The notes under the pieces were generated by a model. The model saw only the letters and a list, made by a program, of their open reading frames with translations. It had not been told where the DNA came from and did no database searches. A program made the translations under genes and the position numbers. DNA of 64,000 nucleotides, taken from Oxytricha trifallax (lineage: Eukaryota > Ciliophora > Spirotrichea > Sporadotrichida > Oxytrichidae). The DNA lies in the NCBI GenBank assembly GCA_000711775.1, contig ARYC01000367.1, positions 87,677-151,676 of the forward strand. Reading direction: 5' to 3'. Positions within the stretch are counted from its first letter, which is position 1, and the number at the start of each line of letters is the position of its first letter. This document shows, in pieces, positions 43,601 through 56,650 of this stretch.

Positions 43601-44279
43601 CTAAACATTATGAAATTAGAGAGCAAAATCATAATCAGCCCAAAGATACCTAATCGCCAAAATCACCCAAATCAATTAACACATTTAGACTCATTAAGGG
43701 ATATGGGTTTTGATTATTGGGGAAAGGAATTTTTAAAGATATTAAAAAGAAAGTACTATATAAAATTTTTATAAGAGTTATTATTTATTACTTTATTTGA
43801 TGAAATTATACCCAAAGTAATGATCAGAAAATATTCGTTTTCTTAAGAAATTAAAATACAGATTGTAAATATAAAGAGAGATTAAAATTTTGCTGAATTA
43901 AAATAAATGCGATTTAAAAAAAAATTAAAATAAAAATTTTACTGCATTCAAAACCCCTTAATGAGGTTTATAAGTGCTTTGATTTGTAGGGTATAGTATG
44001 GGTCTTATTGGGGTTAGTAGACAAAATGCAGATTTCATGTGAATTTAATGTATATTTAATGAGTATTAGTGTTATTTATTCAAACAAATTTTATCTGTTT
44101 ATGTTTATTGTATCTCATGAACTTTGCTCTCTCTAGTGGGTCAAGGATATCATCTAATGTTTATCGTGGATAGTTTGGAGCTCTCACGATTATCATCTCA
44201 ACTATGCTTTTAATTTCTTTGCAGAAAGCTTCTTACTTTATGTGTTTCTAAGCCAAACTTATTGAATGCTTTTCATGTT

Positions 44280-45552
44280 TATTAAGCGAGTATAATTAAA
44301 ATGGGGAGACTGTTAAAAATAAATAAAAAAAGAGATCAAATAAAATTATGTTCAAATCAATACACATGTATTAAGATAAAACAGTCACTAATTTGAAATA
44401 AGTTTGAATAGAACCTTATATAACTTGAATTAATTAATCAACTATCTAAAAATGGAATTTTTGTTTTTTTCAACTTTTCTGATTCATTTCTATTTTAGGG
44501 CAGTGAACTAGTTAATGCTGTAGCTGATCTTAAAGTTTTTCATAAATTTTTCTAAGATATCTTCATCATATCTTCAGGGTATCTTCAGGATATCTTCCTT
44601 AAAAAATAAAAAGTGTGGAGAGTGTGGGTTTAACAATAATAATAGTAGCAATAACAGCAACAATAGTAGCAATAACACTAATAAAATCAATATCAAGCAT
44701 TGTTAAAGTCTGGGGATTTTTACCAAAAAATCCAAATTTTAAGAAAATTGATGTCTAAATACTTTGTGTTGAAGATGACAATCAAGATGATGATTATGAA
44801 TATGAAAAAAATCTCTGATTTTTAATATTTTGAAATTCCATTAGAATTTCAAACAGACTTTAACAATGCTTGATATTGATTTTTTTAGTGTTATTGCTAC
44901 TATTGTTACTGTTATTGCTACTATTATTATTGTTAAACTCCACACTCTCCACACTTTTTATTTTTTGAGGAAGATATCGTGAAGATACCCTGAAGATATG
45001 ATGAAGATATCTATGAAAAATTTAAAGAAAAAATTAAAGATCAGCTACACCATCAACTAGTTCACTGCCCTAAAATAGAAATGAATCAGAAAAGTTGAAA
45101 AAAACAAAAATTCCATTTTTATATAGATGATTAATTAATTAAAGATATATGAGCTTATATTCAAACTTAATTCAAATTAGTGACTGTTTGATCTTAATAC
45201 ATGTGTATTGATATGAACATAATTCTATTTGATCTCTTTTTTGATTTAATTTTAACAGTCTCCACATTTTAATTATAAAACCCCATTAGTCAATTAAGAA
45301 TGAAGATTAGGAGATAAGAACAATTAAATTAAAATATAATTATAATTGGCTGAAATTAAATATAATTAGGCTCAAATCAAATTTACGCACCCTGATTGGT
45401 TTATTTTATAGAGACAATTAATCGAGCCAATGGTTTTAATAATTAGGCCAAACATTATTAATTTACGCCAATAATAATTTTATTTTAATTTAATTGTTCT
45501 TATCTCCTAATCTTCGTTCTTAATTGACTAATGGGGTTTTACTCGCTTAATA
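44280..45552. mobile_element. Foldback B inserted at TA in the TBE-5 kinase
   Basis: 44282-45550 with TA at 44280-44281 and 45551-45552. The ends are TTAAGCGAGTAAAACCCCATTAGTC and its inverse. Removing it restores GGTACTAAACATGAA, matching the kinase of TBE-1. Its left arm is itself interrupted by foldback A. Confidence 0.88.
44291..45277. mobile_element. Foldback A nested in foldback B
   Basis: 44293-45275 with TA on each side (44291-44292, 45276-45277). Inverted ends TAATTAAAATG..GGAGACTGTT; arms of about 400 bp. Excision rejoins B as ATTAAGCGAG-TA-AAACCCC, equal to B's intact right arm. Confidence 0.88.
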
Positions 45553-46798
45553 GTACCAAAGTAAGACATACTTTCCATATCACTTTCTAATATTATTGCA
45601 GTTACTGCCCAAACATCCCATTAGACAGAACCATTTCTCCACTTCTCTCTTATTGGGAAGTATCCGGGAGTCCCAAGTACCTATGCTAAAGTAACGATTT
45701 CTTATCTTAAAGCTCTATTGAAATCGATTACAACTACTTCTAATGGCAAAGATTCAGCATTACATTTTCAGGCTTCAAATCTCTATGAACATACCCAGGG
45801 TCATGCAACTCCTTGACACCCTTTATCATATCTGAAAGTATATCGTTTAAATCATCGGGGTATCGATTATGATAGAGATAGTCTCTCAGAGTCATTTCGA
45901 ATTTCTTGAGTCTTAGTGCGATAAAACCATAGCTTAATATGACACCATCTAACTTAAGCAAATTCTTGCAATCTTTTGTTTAGGCCTCTCTAAGAACCAT
46001 GTATTCATTAGCAAACTCGTTCTAATACTGTTGGTTCTTAAGATGATAACTGAAAGGATACACCTTGTATGCATACTCATCAACTACTATAAGCTTTGTT
46101 TTTGCAGGCACGTTTATATTCAAGTAGTTTTCGATACAAGTGTTGAGATCAACTGCATTTAATGCTGGTATATTCATAGCTTTCGCTTAGAAGCATGCTG
46201 AAATTGTATTGCCTACTGGTTGGATCATCGATTCAAATCGCTTCTGCCTCTTGTTTTTCTCCTGCTGCTTTCTTTATTATTCATGAGTATTAGATTTTCT
46301 TTTAGGTGGTACAAGTTTTTTAGTGTCTTAATCTTCAATCAAAAACTCGCTGAGGTGATGCTTTTGCATATGCCTTTTAACTTTATCTGAGTGAGTATAT
46401 GATTTCATGCATGTCGTGCACTAATACCTACCATCTACCCTTTCATGCTTGAAAAAGATCTTGGCTTTGCCAGAGTGTACCTCTTTCAGGTGTCTCTTCA
46501 AGCTTTGTTCGGTTGAGAAAAGATTCTAGCAGTCTTCACATTGGTATGTTTTTATCTTTTCGATTGGTTGCTGTTCTTTTAGCTCCTCAACTTAATCGAT
46601 TTAAGTTTAAACTACTATCTCTGCACTCTCCTTCTGGTTTAATACTTCTATGATAAAAACTTCTGCTTCAAATTCAAGAGCTCTTAGCTCTACCTCTCTC
46701 TCAGCATAAACAATTTCAGGCTTTTTAGTTTAGCCAAAGTTTAGCTATGATTATCCAGTTCCAAGAGAGATTGCTTTACGATTTAAGTTAGCAGCCAT

Positions 46799-47367
46799 GT
46801 TTAAATTCAAATTTAAATTTCTATTATAAAGCTCTAATAACCTCTCTAGTTATAGTAACTTTGTATAGGAGTTGGTACTGCAACAACAATGGTTGATTCT
46901 TAGGCGTTAGACATCATATTTATACCAAGTTTATTACTATGAATTTCCTAAATTAATGCTTAATATTTTTAATTTTTGTACCAATTTATATAAAATTCAG
47001 GTTGGTACTGGTACCAATTAGGTTTTGAACCATTTTGGAACTTTTCAATTAAAACCTCATTAGATTAAAAGTAGGTACTAATTAAGTTTTGGTACTATTA
47101 AATTGGTACCAATTAAAATAAACGGAATTAGTACCAGTACTAATTAAATTTAAACAAATTTAGATCTAATTTTATGGAACTAAATTGATAAAAATGGAGC
47201 TCCATCTCTGCAGTTTGTTACAACTTCTGCAAACTTTCTCCACGTATCTTTGCAGGGTTGACCTCCTATAAGATGCCCATATTTAATAGTAAGATTTTAA
47301 ACAATAGGATCCAGAAGTCTATAAATAATAATTTAAAATTCATTAATAGGAAGAGGAAGGAGCAAAG
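46799..47367. promoter_or_regulatory. TBE-5 divergent intergenic region with GGTACC palindromes
   Basis: 569 bp between diverging genes. AATTGGTACCAATT at 47101-47114 and several GGTACC or AGTACT words, as in TBE-1. Confidence 0.5.
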
Positions 47368-48790
47368 ATGGAATCATTCAATGATCAAATGGAAAGAGTT
47401 GAGGCTCAAGAAATGATCTCAAGATTCAGAAGTAAAGAAGATCTCTATCGATACCTAACATTACATAAAAGAGTAAAATCATTAGTATAGAGTGATTTAA
47501 TAAATACTAATTAACTTCTTAAAATAACCTATTATGTTTAAACTAGTTATCTTAATTAATTAACTAAAATAATTGGGTTTTAGAGGGATTTGAACCTAAC
47601 TTAAACACTCATTAATCAGTAGATGAATACGAATAAAACTATTGGTAAATATTATGGTTTTACTTTATTTTACTCTTTTAAGTATGTTTGATCTAATTTT
47701 AAATACTCCCAAAAAATAAACCATGTTTATTGCAGATTTGTCTTCATTGCATATTAGAAGACTCTGAAGTTGAGAGTAAATGCTTTAGAGAATTCCTCTA
47801 GAATATTGAGGAAAATCTAAGAGTGATAAGAATAATTTACAAACTAAGAAACTTGAATCAGTATTGAGATAAAATAGAATATGGACTCATGATTCAACAA
47901 AAAGTGAATGAACCCCAATTTAAAAATTAAGAAGAATTAGAGAGAAATTAAAATATTAAACAAAAACTGATAAATTTATGAATCATTAAGACTTAACTTT
48001 TAGTTTATAAATGATTAATATACAAAGCATGAATATATAAATATATTTCTATTATTTTTCCTTATCCACCCAATTTCATTTAAATTATACTAATGGGGTT
48101 TTAGTAAGATATATAGATGACTATTAACATATTATACAGTTGGTTTATTCCTTCCAACGATGGAAGGGACCCAAATTTCATTCTTGAAAGCAATACTTTG
48201 TAAGGAGAAGAAAGCTTTTAAAAATAAAGAGATTAAACTGATAGAAGTTCCCAACTGCCCTGAGATTTCAGTCACTAATCTTTATGAGGATGCCATGTAA
48301 GATGAGGAAGTGCTAGTTTACCTTCCTACCAAGAAACTACTCTCTAATAAACTACCAGAGAGGAACTACTTCTTTGGTGTTCTGGGTACAAAAAAGAGGA
48401 TTATCTCAGAGAAATTATTGAAGAAGCACATAAGAAACGATTTTCTATCTCCCCTGAAGACTAGAAGAAGAAGGATTCTAATAAGCTCAGCTTGGCTAGA
48501 GGATCTTAAGAAGCATCCTTATCTTTCGAGTAAGCTTTGACATATAGCTTTTTAGGGAAACCTGGAACTGGTATATTTCTAATGAAGAGAATGCAAAGGT
48601 TCACAGAGAAAGAAAGTCTCAAACCATTCATTAAGTTAGCAAGAGACTTTAAAATGATGTTTTAAAGCCAGATGAAATGAACATAGATGCAGGAGCTGCA
48701 CTAAGAGAAGAAACATGGGCCCAAGCAAGCCATAAGAAGAGGAGAAGAAAGAGAAGCCAAACCCTTTTATGGGTCAATTTAATATGTGAA
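47368..48790 (+). pseudogene. TBE-5 small-protein gene, interrupted
   Basis: ATG 47368. Exon 1 is cut at about 47462 by an insertion ending near 48112 whose right end (ACTAATGGGGTTTTA) resembles foldback B. Intron 1 resumes as GTAAGATATATAG and the frame continues LFLPTMEGTQ...YLPTKKLLSNKLPERNYFFGVLG. Two compensating 1-bp changes then alter about 40 codons. Intron 2 (GTAAGCTTTGACATATAGC..TTTAG) follows at about 48531-48556. Confidence 0.85.
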
Positions 48791-48795
48791 TATAT

Positions 48796-49859
48796 TCATT
48801 CATTTAAATCTAAAACTTATTTATAAACATTCATTCTTCCCTCTCTCGCACAAATTGTTGTCTTATCTACGCTCACTCTCTTACAGCTGCTTTGAATTAA
48901 GTCTACTGTATCGATGGGCAAGTCATGCATAAGATGATACAGCAGCAGCTTCTTGTAGTGAGTCTTGATTTAACTCCAGTAGAATTCAATTCCATTAAAT
49001 TATGGGCTATAAGGAACGTTGTATACAGGAGTTATGTTTAACTCTTCATAAGCTTTCTTAGACTCCTTAGTCTTATGAACTGAAAGGTTATCAACAAACA
49101 GGATGATCTCTTGGTTACTATACTTCTCTCTGAGCTTATGTAGGAACTCTATATACTACTCTCGCTTAATAGAGCGAGGGTGAAAAACATAACTTTCTAA
49201 GCCTGAATCTTCATTTATACCAGCTAAAATAGCATGGGTGACAACCTTCACTTTTTAGTCATAAACTTCTATTTTATCATACTTCTTATACCATGACTTA
49301 TTAATAAAATTGTTGAAGGTGAATACAGCTTCATCTGCATGTATAAACTTGATGTTATTAGTAATAGCTCTCTGCTTTAATCATATATAAAGTTTAAATT
49401 ATAACTATAAAATGGCACTGTAAAATCAATCACTCTCTTCACTCTGTTGACAGTCTTGAAAGTAATACCATTTCTTCTAAAAATATTGGCTATAGTCTAA
49501 GGAGAGATACGCATGTCAGGAAACCTGCGATGAAACATTACAGCTCTCTAGTCTAATGGAAAATGTGCCCAATACTTTAAAGTCTTAGAGTCACAGAGGT
49601 AGTTAATATGGGTCTGAGTAAACTTTTATTTTCTTGCTGGATGTTTTAAAGTACCAGAATTAAAATGCTAAACAGCTAACATGCAGTGATACCTAACAGT
49701 TGAGGCACTCTTGTGCAAGAGCTTTGCTATAGCTGCATAATTTAGTACTGGTTTGACTTAGTCTATATTAATACTCGTACCATATCTAAGCTTAAGCAGT
49801 AAATCTAAATATTTCTCATCATAAATAGACCCTAAATTTCGCTAATTTCTATTTCTCAT
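48796..49859 (-). pseudogene. TBE-5 DDE transposase, one frameshift
   Basis: ATG at 49859-49857, TGA at 48798-48796. 1064 nt: one base short of 355 codons because of a deletion near 49375 (GATTAAAGCAGAG versus GATTAAATGCAGAG). All three catalytic residues remain (HADEAVF, FVDNLSVHK, NGIEFYW). Confidence 0.9.
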
Positions 49860-50336
49860 TTTGCAAATTGCCTAAATTTCTCTACTAACCCCAATAAGAC
49901 CCCAACTATACCCTACAAATCAAAGCACTTATAAACCTCACTAAGGGGTTTTGGGGTTTTGATTATGTAAATGAAAAGCCCATGGAATATAAAATTATTA
50001 AAGGAGATTTCAATAAGATCATGGAAATCTGTTGATTAGTAATGATAACATAAGATTTGATTAATTTTTTGTAAAAATGTTAAGGTATTGCTCGATAAAT
50101 ATATATTTTTAAATTTAAAATTTGAGTTGTTTGTATTTAATCTTGATAATTTACTATTATAATTTCACACTTTTAAAAATGATTCTTCCATTATGATATT
50201 ATGATGAATGTAAAATAAAATCAAAATTTTTCAACTAAAATATTAAATCGAAAATGTAGATAATGAAGCGAAGAGTGAGAGCTTGAGAATGATCGAAGAA
50301 CCTTTATTAGTCGAACAGTAGCATGTGTGAAATCCA

Positions 50337-50879
50337 TCAAGACTGATTCTTGTGGAACAAGATGCTCTAAATAAATATTTGAGTAGTCATTCTAAAGAAG
50401 ATAGGTGATTTAGAGGGAAGTATTGGCTCTTGAGACAATCGAGAGGACATTGATATCTATAAGCTCACCTTAGGCAATATATTTAAATACCCTCGACTAC
50501 TGCGATTAGTCTCAACCTCAAGTCCCTTGAAGTTAATCCTAGACTTGAACGTTTCATTCACTAAAGCTGTAACTAATCTCTCTATCTGCAGACATAATTA
50601 ATAAAGGGGTTTTTGTAATTTAAGTAGTTTTAATCCTACAAAAGGGCCAAAATTATTTTATTCATGGTAAGTACTGCAATTTGCTATGGACGAACGAGAA
50701 TCGAGTGGTCTTTTGTGTATAGATAATACTTTCGCATGGTTCTCAACTCTTATCCTATCCATAAACTTGAAGCCTCGATATTAATTATTGAATAATTTAC
50801 AAATGTAATTGTTAGACTTACATATCTAAAAGGTCAAGCTGAGTTACTCCAAGAGGACGCTAGTTATGAATGGAAACAG
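50337..50879 (-). CDS. Inverted partial copy of the 191-aa ORF
   Basis: Left palindrome arm; the same frame to TGA 50339-50337 with one visible substitution (CTAGA versus CTCGG inverse). Its 5' end runs into the unrelated spacer, so the N-terminus differs or is missing. Confidence 0.33.
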
Positions 50880-51340
50880 TAGTTACTCATTTTTCATTAT
50901 CAATTAGATAAATTATCCGTCATTAAGGTTTTCATGTTATATTGTTAATTTTAATATTTAGTAGTATTTATTTAGTAGTATTTATTTTAAATATTTAATT
51001 TATTATTTTAAAACTTAAAATTTCAATTAATCTTATTATTTTAATTTTAAACTAATAAAAAATCAACTTGGGGTAATTTACATTAAAATTTCTCTATTTT
51101 AATTTTCGGTTATATTTTAAAAAAGACTCTCAGTATATGGAATGGTTTGAAAAAAATATTCATGAACATAAGAATAAGGTAAATAAATATTTGAATATCC
51201 AGTGCATTTGTGAGCGTCCCATCCGGGACTCAAGGGATAATCATTTTAATATTAATTCTATTTCTAGGCTTATGATTGAAGAAAATCTATTAAATTGACA
51301 GTCAAATAGAGAATGTAAAATATTTACTAAAGATGTTAAA

Positions 51341-51916
51341 ATGCTATTAAATAGGCATCAGCATGATAAACTAGTGTTTCCATTCATAACTAGCGTCCTC
51401 TTGGAGTAACTCAGCTTGACCTTTTAGATATGTAAGTCTAACAATTACATTTGTAAATTATTCAATAATTAATATCGAGGCTTCAAGTTTATGGATAGGA
51501 TAAGAGTTGAGAACCATGCGAAAGTATTATCTATACACAAAAGACCACTCGATTCTCGTTCGTCCATAGCAAATTGCAGTACTTACCATGAATAAAATAA
51601 TTTTGGCCCTTTTGTAGGATTAAAACTACTTAAATTACAAAAACCCCTTTATTAATTATGTCTGCAGATAGAGAGATTAGTTACAGCTTTAGTGAATGAA
51701 ACGTTCAAGTCTCGGATTAACTTCAAGGGACTTGAGGTTGAGACTAATCGCAGTAGTCGAGGGTATTTAAATATATTGCCTAAGGTGAGCTTATAGATAT
51801 CAATGTCCTCTCGATTGTCTCAAGAGCCAATACTTCCCTCTAAATCACCTATCTTCTTTAGAATGACTACTCAAATATTTATTTAGAGCATCTTGTTCCA
51901 CAAGAATCAGTCTTGA
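51341..51916 (+). CDS. Hypothetical 191-aa ORF in palindrome
   Basis: ATG 51341-51343, TGA 51914-51916, with TAA/TAG as Gln. It starts MLLNRHQHDKLVFPFITSVL; the interior is well mixed (FKSRINFKGLEVETNRSSRG). The last about 180 codons are duplicated in the left arm on the minus strand, ending with TGA at 50339-50337. No family recognised. Composition favours coding, but frames of this length occur by chance under a one-stop code. Confidence 0.4.
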
Positions 51917-52785
51917 TGGATTTCACACATGCTACTGTTCGACTAATAAAGGTTCTTCGATCATTCTCAAGCTCTCACTTGGTAAAAATTTTAAATATTC
52001 GTCGAATTATAAGAAATAATACAGTAACTTCCATTTATTGCTTATAATATTTAAATAATTTGATTATAAATTATTAGCATTATTTATTATTTTGAAAGGC
52101 AATCGAGAAATTTTGCCCAAATTATCTCGATAGCCTTACATTTTTTATATAAACTTGATTATTGATTTATTATAATAAATATATTTATTAATTTTCAATT
52201 TTTATATAAGTTATACTATATGTAAGATCAAATGTGAGTAAATGATCATTTATTTTATTGTAAAAGTTCCTTGGTTTTAGTTTTTATTTTATTCATTAAT
52301 TTTTAAACTACATAATTATAATCTAACGATAGAAGTTTAAAGATTAAACTATAATTAAATAATAATAACAATCTAATAATAAAAAGTATATTCTATAAAA
52401 TATATTAATACATTTTGTCAAAATGAACTATAGCTTACTCAATATATTTTTAGAATTATTAATGAGTAGATTCTAGATAAATAACATTAATTTAATAGAA
52501 AAAATAATCTTATAAATAAAAAATAGTAAACATCACATTTTTTAAGTCAAACTAAAGTTAATTCTCAGATTTTAAAGTGATCATAATTTATATATTTAAT
52601 TTATACTATGCTTTTATTTATAGTTCATATATTGCTTTATATATTTTTCACGCTGTATTAATTAATATGGTCGCCTATTTTTTTTGAAAATCTTACCAAC
52701 TCTTCTCTTCATTATCTCCATTTTCAATTTAATATTTTAGTTGAAGAATTTTGATTTTATTTTACATTCATCATATTATAACCAA

Positions 52786-54823
52786 GTATTATCTTAATTT
52801 AACTATGTTGAGGATAAATAATCAAGCTCTTCAATCAATATAATATATAAGTTGATTTTTTACATTATTTAAATTTTAACTAATCATTACAAGATTTAGA
52901 GTAACTTAAGCACTTGAACAAAAGATATGTAAGATTTTTTCAAGAAATAAAAAGAAATTTTATTTATTCTTATCATTCTTAGGTAGTGTCAGGGAAAAAA
53001 TTATATTAAAATAATCTTAATTTTATAATTATAATATTATATTTATTATTAGAAAATAGTATATTAAATTATTGATATTGAAAACTGAAAGGACATTTGC
53101 ATGCTTAATTTAGTTATAATAATTTTTCAATCTTTTTTCTAAAAATATTGGAAATTAATTTAATATTTCATATTTTTAATTTCATTTGAATTGCAAAATT
53201 TATTAATTATAAAATACGTTGTTAGTATACAAAGCGTCATCATAAATTAATTTGAGATTACCTATCAAAATACTTGGGAAATAAATCTAATTCATTTAGT
53301 TTATTTTATTACATCAATTTTTAACTTAAATTAGAATAAAAAACATAATTTATTGAATTATATACCCTCTATTAAAACTAAACTTTTATATAAATTACTA
53401 TCAAATAACAAATAAACGATATTATAAAAATTTTGCCTAAAAAAATGGGATAAATCCATTTTTTAAATAATGTAAAATATTCGTCCCTTGCATCTAAATC
53501 TCTATTCATTTAATAAATTAAAGTTAGGTTTAAATTTATATATCAATACTTAACTAGATTGAACTAATAATAAAAAAATAAATTCTAAACTCAAATATAT
53601 ATTGATAAATATAAATTTGAAGACGAAATTAATTATTCATTTAATTTTACTTCATTAATTATTGATCATGAATTTTTCAAAGTATAGAGTTGTAGTAATT
53701 AACTAAGATAACTGATTAGATTTATAATTTTATAGATTAAAAATAAGATGGGTTTTAATAACACATACTACGATCTATACTTACCTTATTGTGTTTTTTA
53801 ATTCGTTCATTAAATATCGTGTAAGTTGACTAAATCCATTCTTGCATACCTAAATCAATTATAATTTATAACTACTCAGCTTATCACTTATAAAACTTAG
53901 CTTATCTTCCAAGTTAAAAAAATGTATATTCTTCGTGAGATAATATTAAGCAGTCATCTTATACAGTGGATGTAATTTGATCCCTATACCAAATAAATAT
54001 TAAAATATTCTAATCATTTTGACTCATTTAGATAACAATGTATTAAGAGAATATATAAATAAAAGAATTAAAGAAAATTATAATAAAATACTTAGCAATA
54101 ATATCTGACACTAGCCAAAAAATAAACGAAATTTTCTTCATTTCTACATATAAAGTATAATTTAATTTACACTTTATAATTTATGATAGTTTTTTTTTTA
54201 ATTTTAAATGTTTCAAATTTCCTAATGTTTTGCATTTTATTAATAAATTATACTATAGAAATTTTACATATAAAAATTTTGACTAATAGAATTTTAAAAA
54301 AAAATTCAAAATGAGATTGTTTTAACTTAATTCTTTATTCACTTGCGACTGAGTAACTAATAACAATCGAATATATTTTCTCATTAAATTATATCAAATA
54401 TAAAATTTATTGTCTATAAAAAATATTATTTACTAATTGTTCTTATAATTTTAATTATTTACTTTCTATAGCTATATTCAAAATTATTCATAAAATATAT
54501 AAGTATTATTTTTTATTTTAGTATGAAATTAAATTTTTATAACTATTAATTTATATTCAAATTAAATTTATTTTTATTATTCTAAAATTTTAATCATATT
54601 TACGATCCTAACAATCTTGCAATTGAAAGACAAATTTATTATTTTTTTCTATACATTTCTCATTAATGCCGAACTCACTTATCAACAATACTATAATGGT
54701 TTTCTAAATAAATAAATATCTTTTGATAGTTAATGTATATAAACAATGATTTTATTCAATACTTGATCTTTGCTTTTGAAATTAAATTTGAGTTTAAAAC
54801 TTATTATAAGTTTAATATAATAG
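52786..54823. other. AT-rich germline DNA
   Basis: About 2 kb with no gene, repeat or element that I can support. Confidence 0.5.
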
Positions 54824-55125
54824 ATATTAAATCCAGATTTTGAGTTGAATGCTCTCAGAATAAGGAGTATTAAAATCCTTTAATTAATAGTTTAATATTA
54901 TAATTCGATATTCACCAAGCGGTAATTTGGAATTGCGATGATCACCTTGCTAAGAAACTCATTTTAGCGCCCGCTTCTTTCACACTCGCCCGTCTTGCTT
55001 CCAAGAGCCATCAGCAACCAATCGATTTACAGTTGTCCTCTCACTCACTTTTCAAACCAAACATCTGGTCATATTCCAAAAAGATTAAATAATACGCTCT
55101 AGGAATATTTTGGGAAGAAGTTTAT
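54824..55125. repeat. Repeat Q copy 2
   Basis: Same orientation and nearly the same sequence as 27393-27700. It ends about 40 bp before a decayed TBE. Confidence 0.88.
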
Positions 55126-55269
55126 AATTTTTTAATAAAATTTATTTTTTTTATTTAAATAATAATCAAAACCCCTATATCTATTAATTATTGAGGTCTT
55201 TAAGAGATTCTATTTTTAGAGTATAATTAGGATCTTTTGGGGTGAGTACAAAAGACGCAGGTTTTATGT

Positions 55270-56650
55270 GAAAATTTAAAGTATATTTAATTAAAACAAA
55301 TTTTTTATTGATTTTCTTTGTTGAATCTTTTGAACTTTGCTCTATCTAGTGGCAAGTTATCATTCATAGATTATCAAGGATAAGAGGGAGCTTTCACAAT
55401 CATTATCTCAAATATACTTTTTATTTCTTCGCATTCTTCTTTTAATTTTATTTGTTCTTAAGCTAAGATTGGAAGATATTCTTTCTATTACACTTTCTAG
55501 TTTTATAGCAGCAATTGCCCATACTACCCAATGAACTGAGCCATTAATACTTTTATCTGATTAGGAAGGAACCAGGTATTCTATGAACCCTCACTAATCT
55601 TATAAATTCTTAATTTGAGGCTCTATTAATCCATAACTACAACTTCTAAAGGACATAGCTTTAGCATCACAATTTCAGGCTTGTAATCTCTATAAACATA
55701 GCCATATTCTTGAAAATCATGAACAACATTTTTCATATAAGATATTATAACATTTAAGTAATCTACATAAATGTTATGTTAAAAATAATATCTAACAGTA
55801 ATTTCAATTATATTTAAATAAAAGCTATATGAAACCAAAGCCTTGAACAACAATAACATCAACCTTAAGCAAGTTCTTGTGATATCTTTATTAAGCATCT
55901 CTTAGAACTATGTATTCGTAAGCAAACTCATTCTAATACTTTTCGAGCTTAATTAGATAGTTGATAGTAAATACTATGAATACATACTCATCAACTACTA
56001 TAAGTTTTGCTTGTTAGGCACGTTTATATTAAAAATTTTCTAGGTAACTTCTGTGATCAACAGATTTAAATACAGGAATAAACAAAATCTTATCTAAAAA
56101 GGTGTTTGAAATGAATTGACTTCAGGTTGATTCTTTTACTCATATCGTTTGTGGTTCTAGCCTTTTACTCTTTTAAGGCTTAAGAGTTTTTGGCAAGTAT
56201 AAGTTTTAAAGTTACAAAATCAAACATACAAAACTCGCATAAATGATTACCTATAAGCATCTTTTAACCTTAAGTGAGTGAATAAGACTTCATGAACGTA
56301 GTGCATTAATATCTGGTATAAACGAATGTATTTCTTAAAAAATGCCTCTTTAAGCTCTATTCAGTTGAGAAATAATATTAGCAATCATTTCATTCATAAT
56401 TTTTTAACTCTTCACTTTGATTGTTGTTCATTTATCTCCTAAACACATTCAATTATTGTTAATTCTCCTATATCTCCTCTATCATTCTAGTTATTTACTA
56501 AAATAAAAATGACCTAAACCTCAAAAAAAAAGTCTTAGCCCTGATTCTTTCAGCATAAATAACTTTTGTCTTTTTAGTGGTACCAAAGTTGAACTATGAT
56601 TAACCATTACCAATAAAATTGCTTTTTTACTAATGTTAGCCGCCATATTT
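55270..56650 (-). pseudogene. TBE-7 kinase remains
   Basis: Recognisable pieces include TCAGGCTTGTAATCTCTATAAACA (the DLKPE region in inverse) and finger-region fragments near 56220-56400. Not translatable as one frame. Confidence 0.8.

Larger units (their letters stand above)
44080..46798 (-). pseudogene. TBE-5 zinc-finger kinase, split by foldbacks
   Basis: ATG at 46798-46796 (MAANLNRKAISLG), natural TGA at 44082-44080. Two fingers (CEDCQNLFSTEQSLKRHLKEVH; CTTCMKSYTHSDKVKRHMQKHH), AYK, HRDLKPEN and DFN. A 1-bp deletion near 45745 shifts the frame after NVMLNLC. The C-terminal part is separated by foldback B (44282-45550). The region upstream of the shift is open. Confidence 0.92.
43946..49964 (-). 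mobile_element. TBE-5 transposon, enlarged by nested elements
   Basis: 43949-49961 (6013 bp) with ATT duplications at 43946-43948 and 49962-49964. The left end has only one C4A4 unit (CAAAACCCCTTAATGAGG); the right end is complete. TIRs are of TBE-1 type. Without the nested foldbacks (44282-45550) and the insertion in the small-protein gene (about 47462-48112) it would be about 4.1 kb. Confidence 0.96.
50274..51979. repeat. 1.7-kb palindrome with coding-like arms
   Basis: Arms 50274-50879 and 51371-51979 (about 606 bp) are nearly identical inverted copies around a 490-bp spacer. GC content is clearly above that of the surroundings. The right arm plus adjacent spacer carries a 191-codon frame. 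It sits in the left arm of an older foldback. Confidence 0.93.
50190..52785. mobile_element. Outer foldback interrupted by a palindrome
   Basis: Inverted ends of about 75 bp (50194-50273 and about 52695-52780; GATGAATGTAAAATAAAATC ... and inverse). The left arm continues after the inner palindrome at 51980 (TTGGTAAAAATTTT), matching the intact right arm (TTGGTAAGATTTTC in inverse). The interior is AT-rich. Confidence 0.8.
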
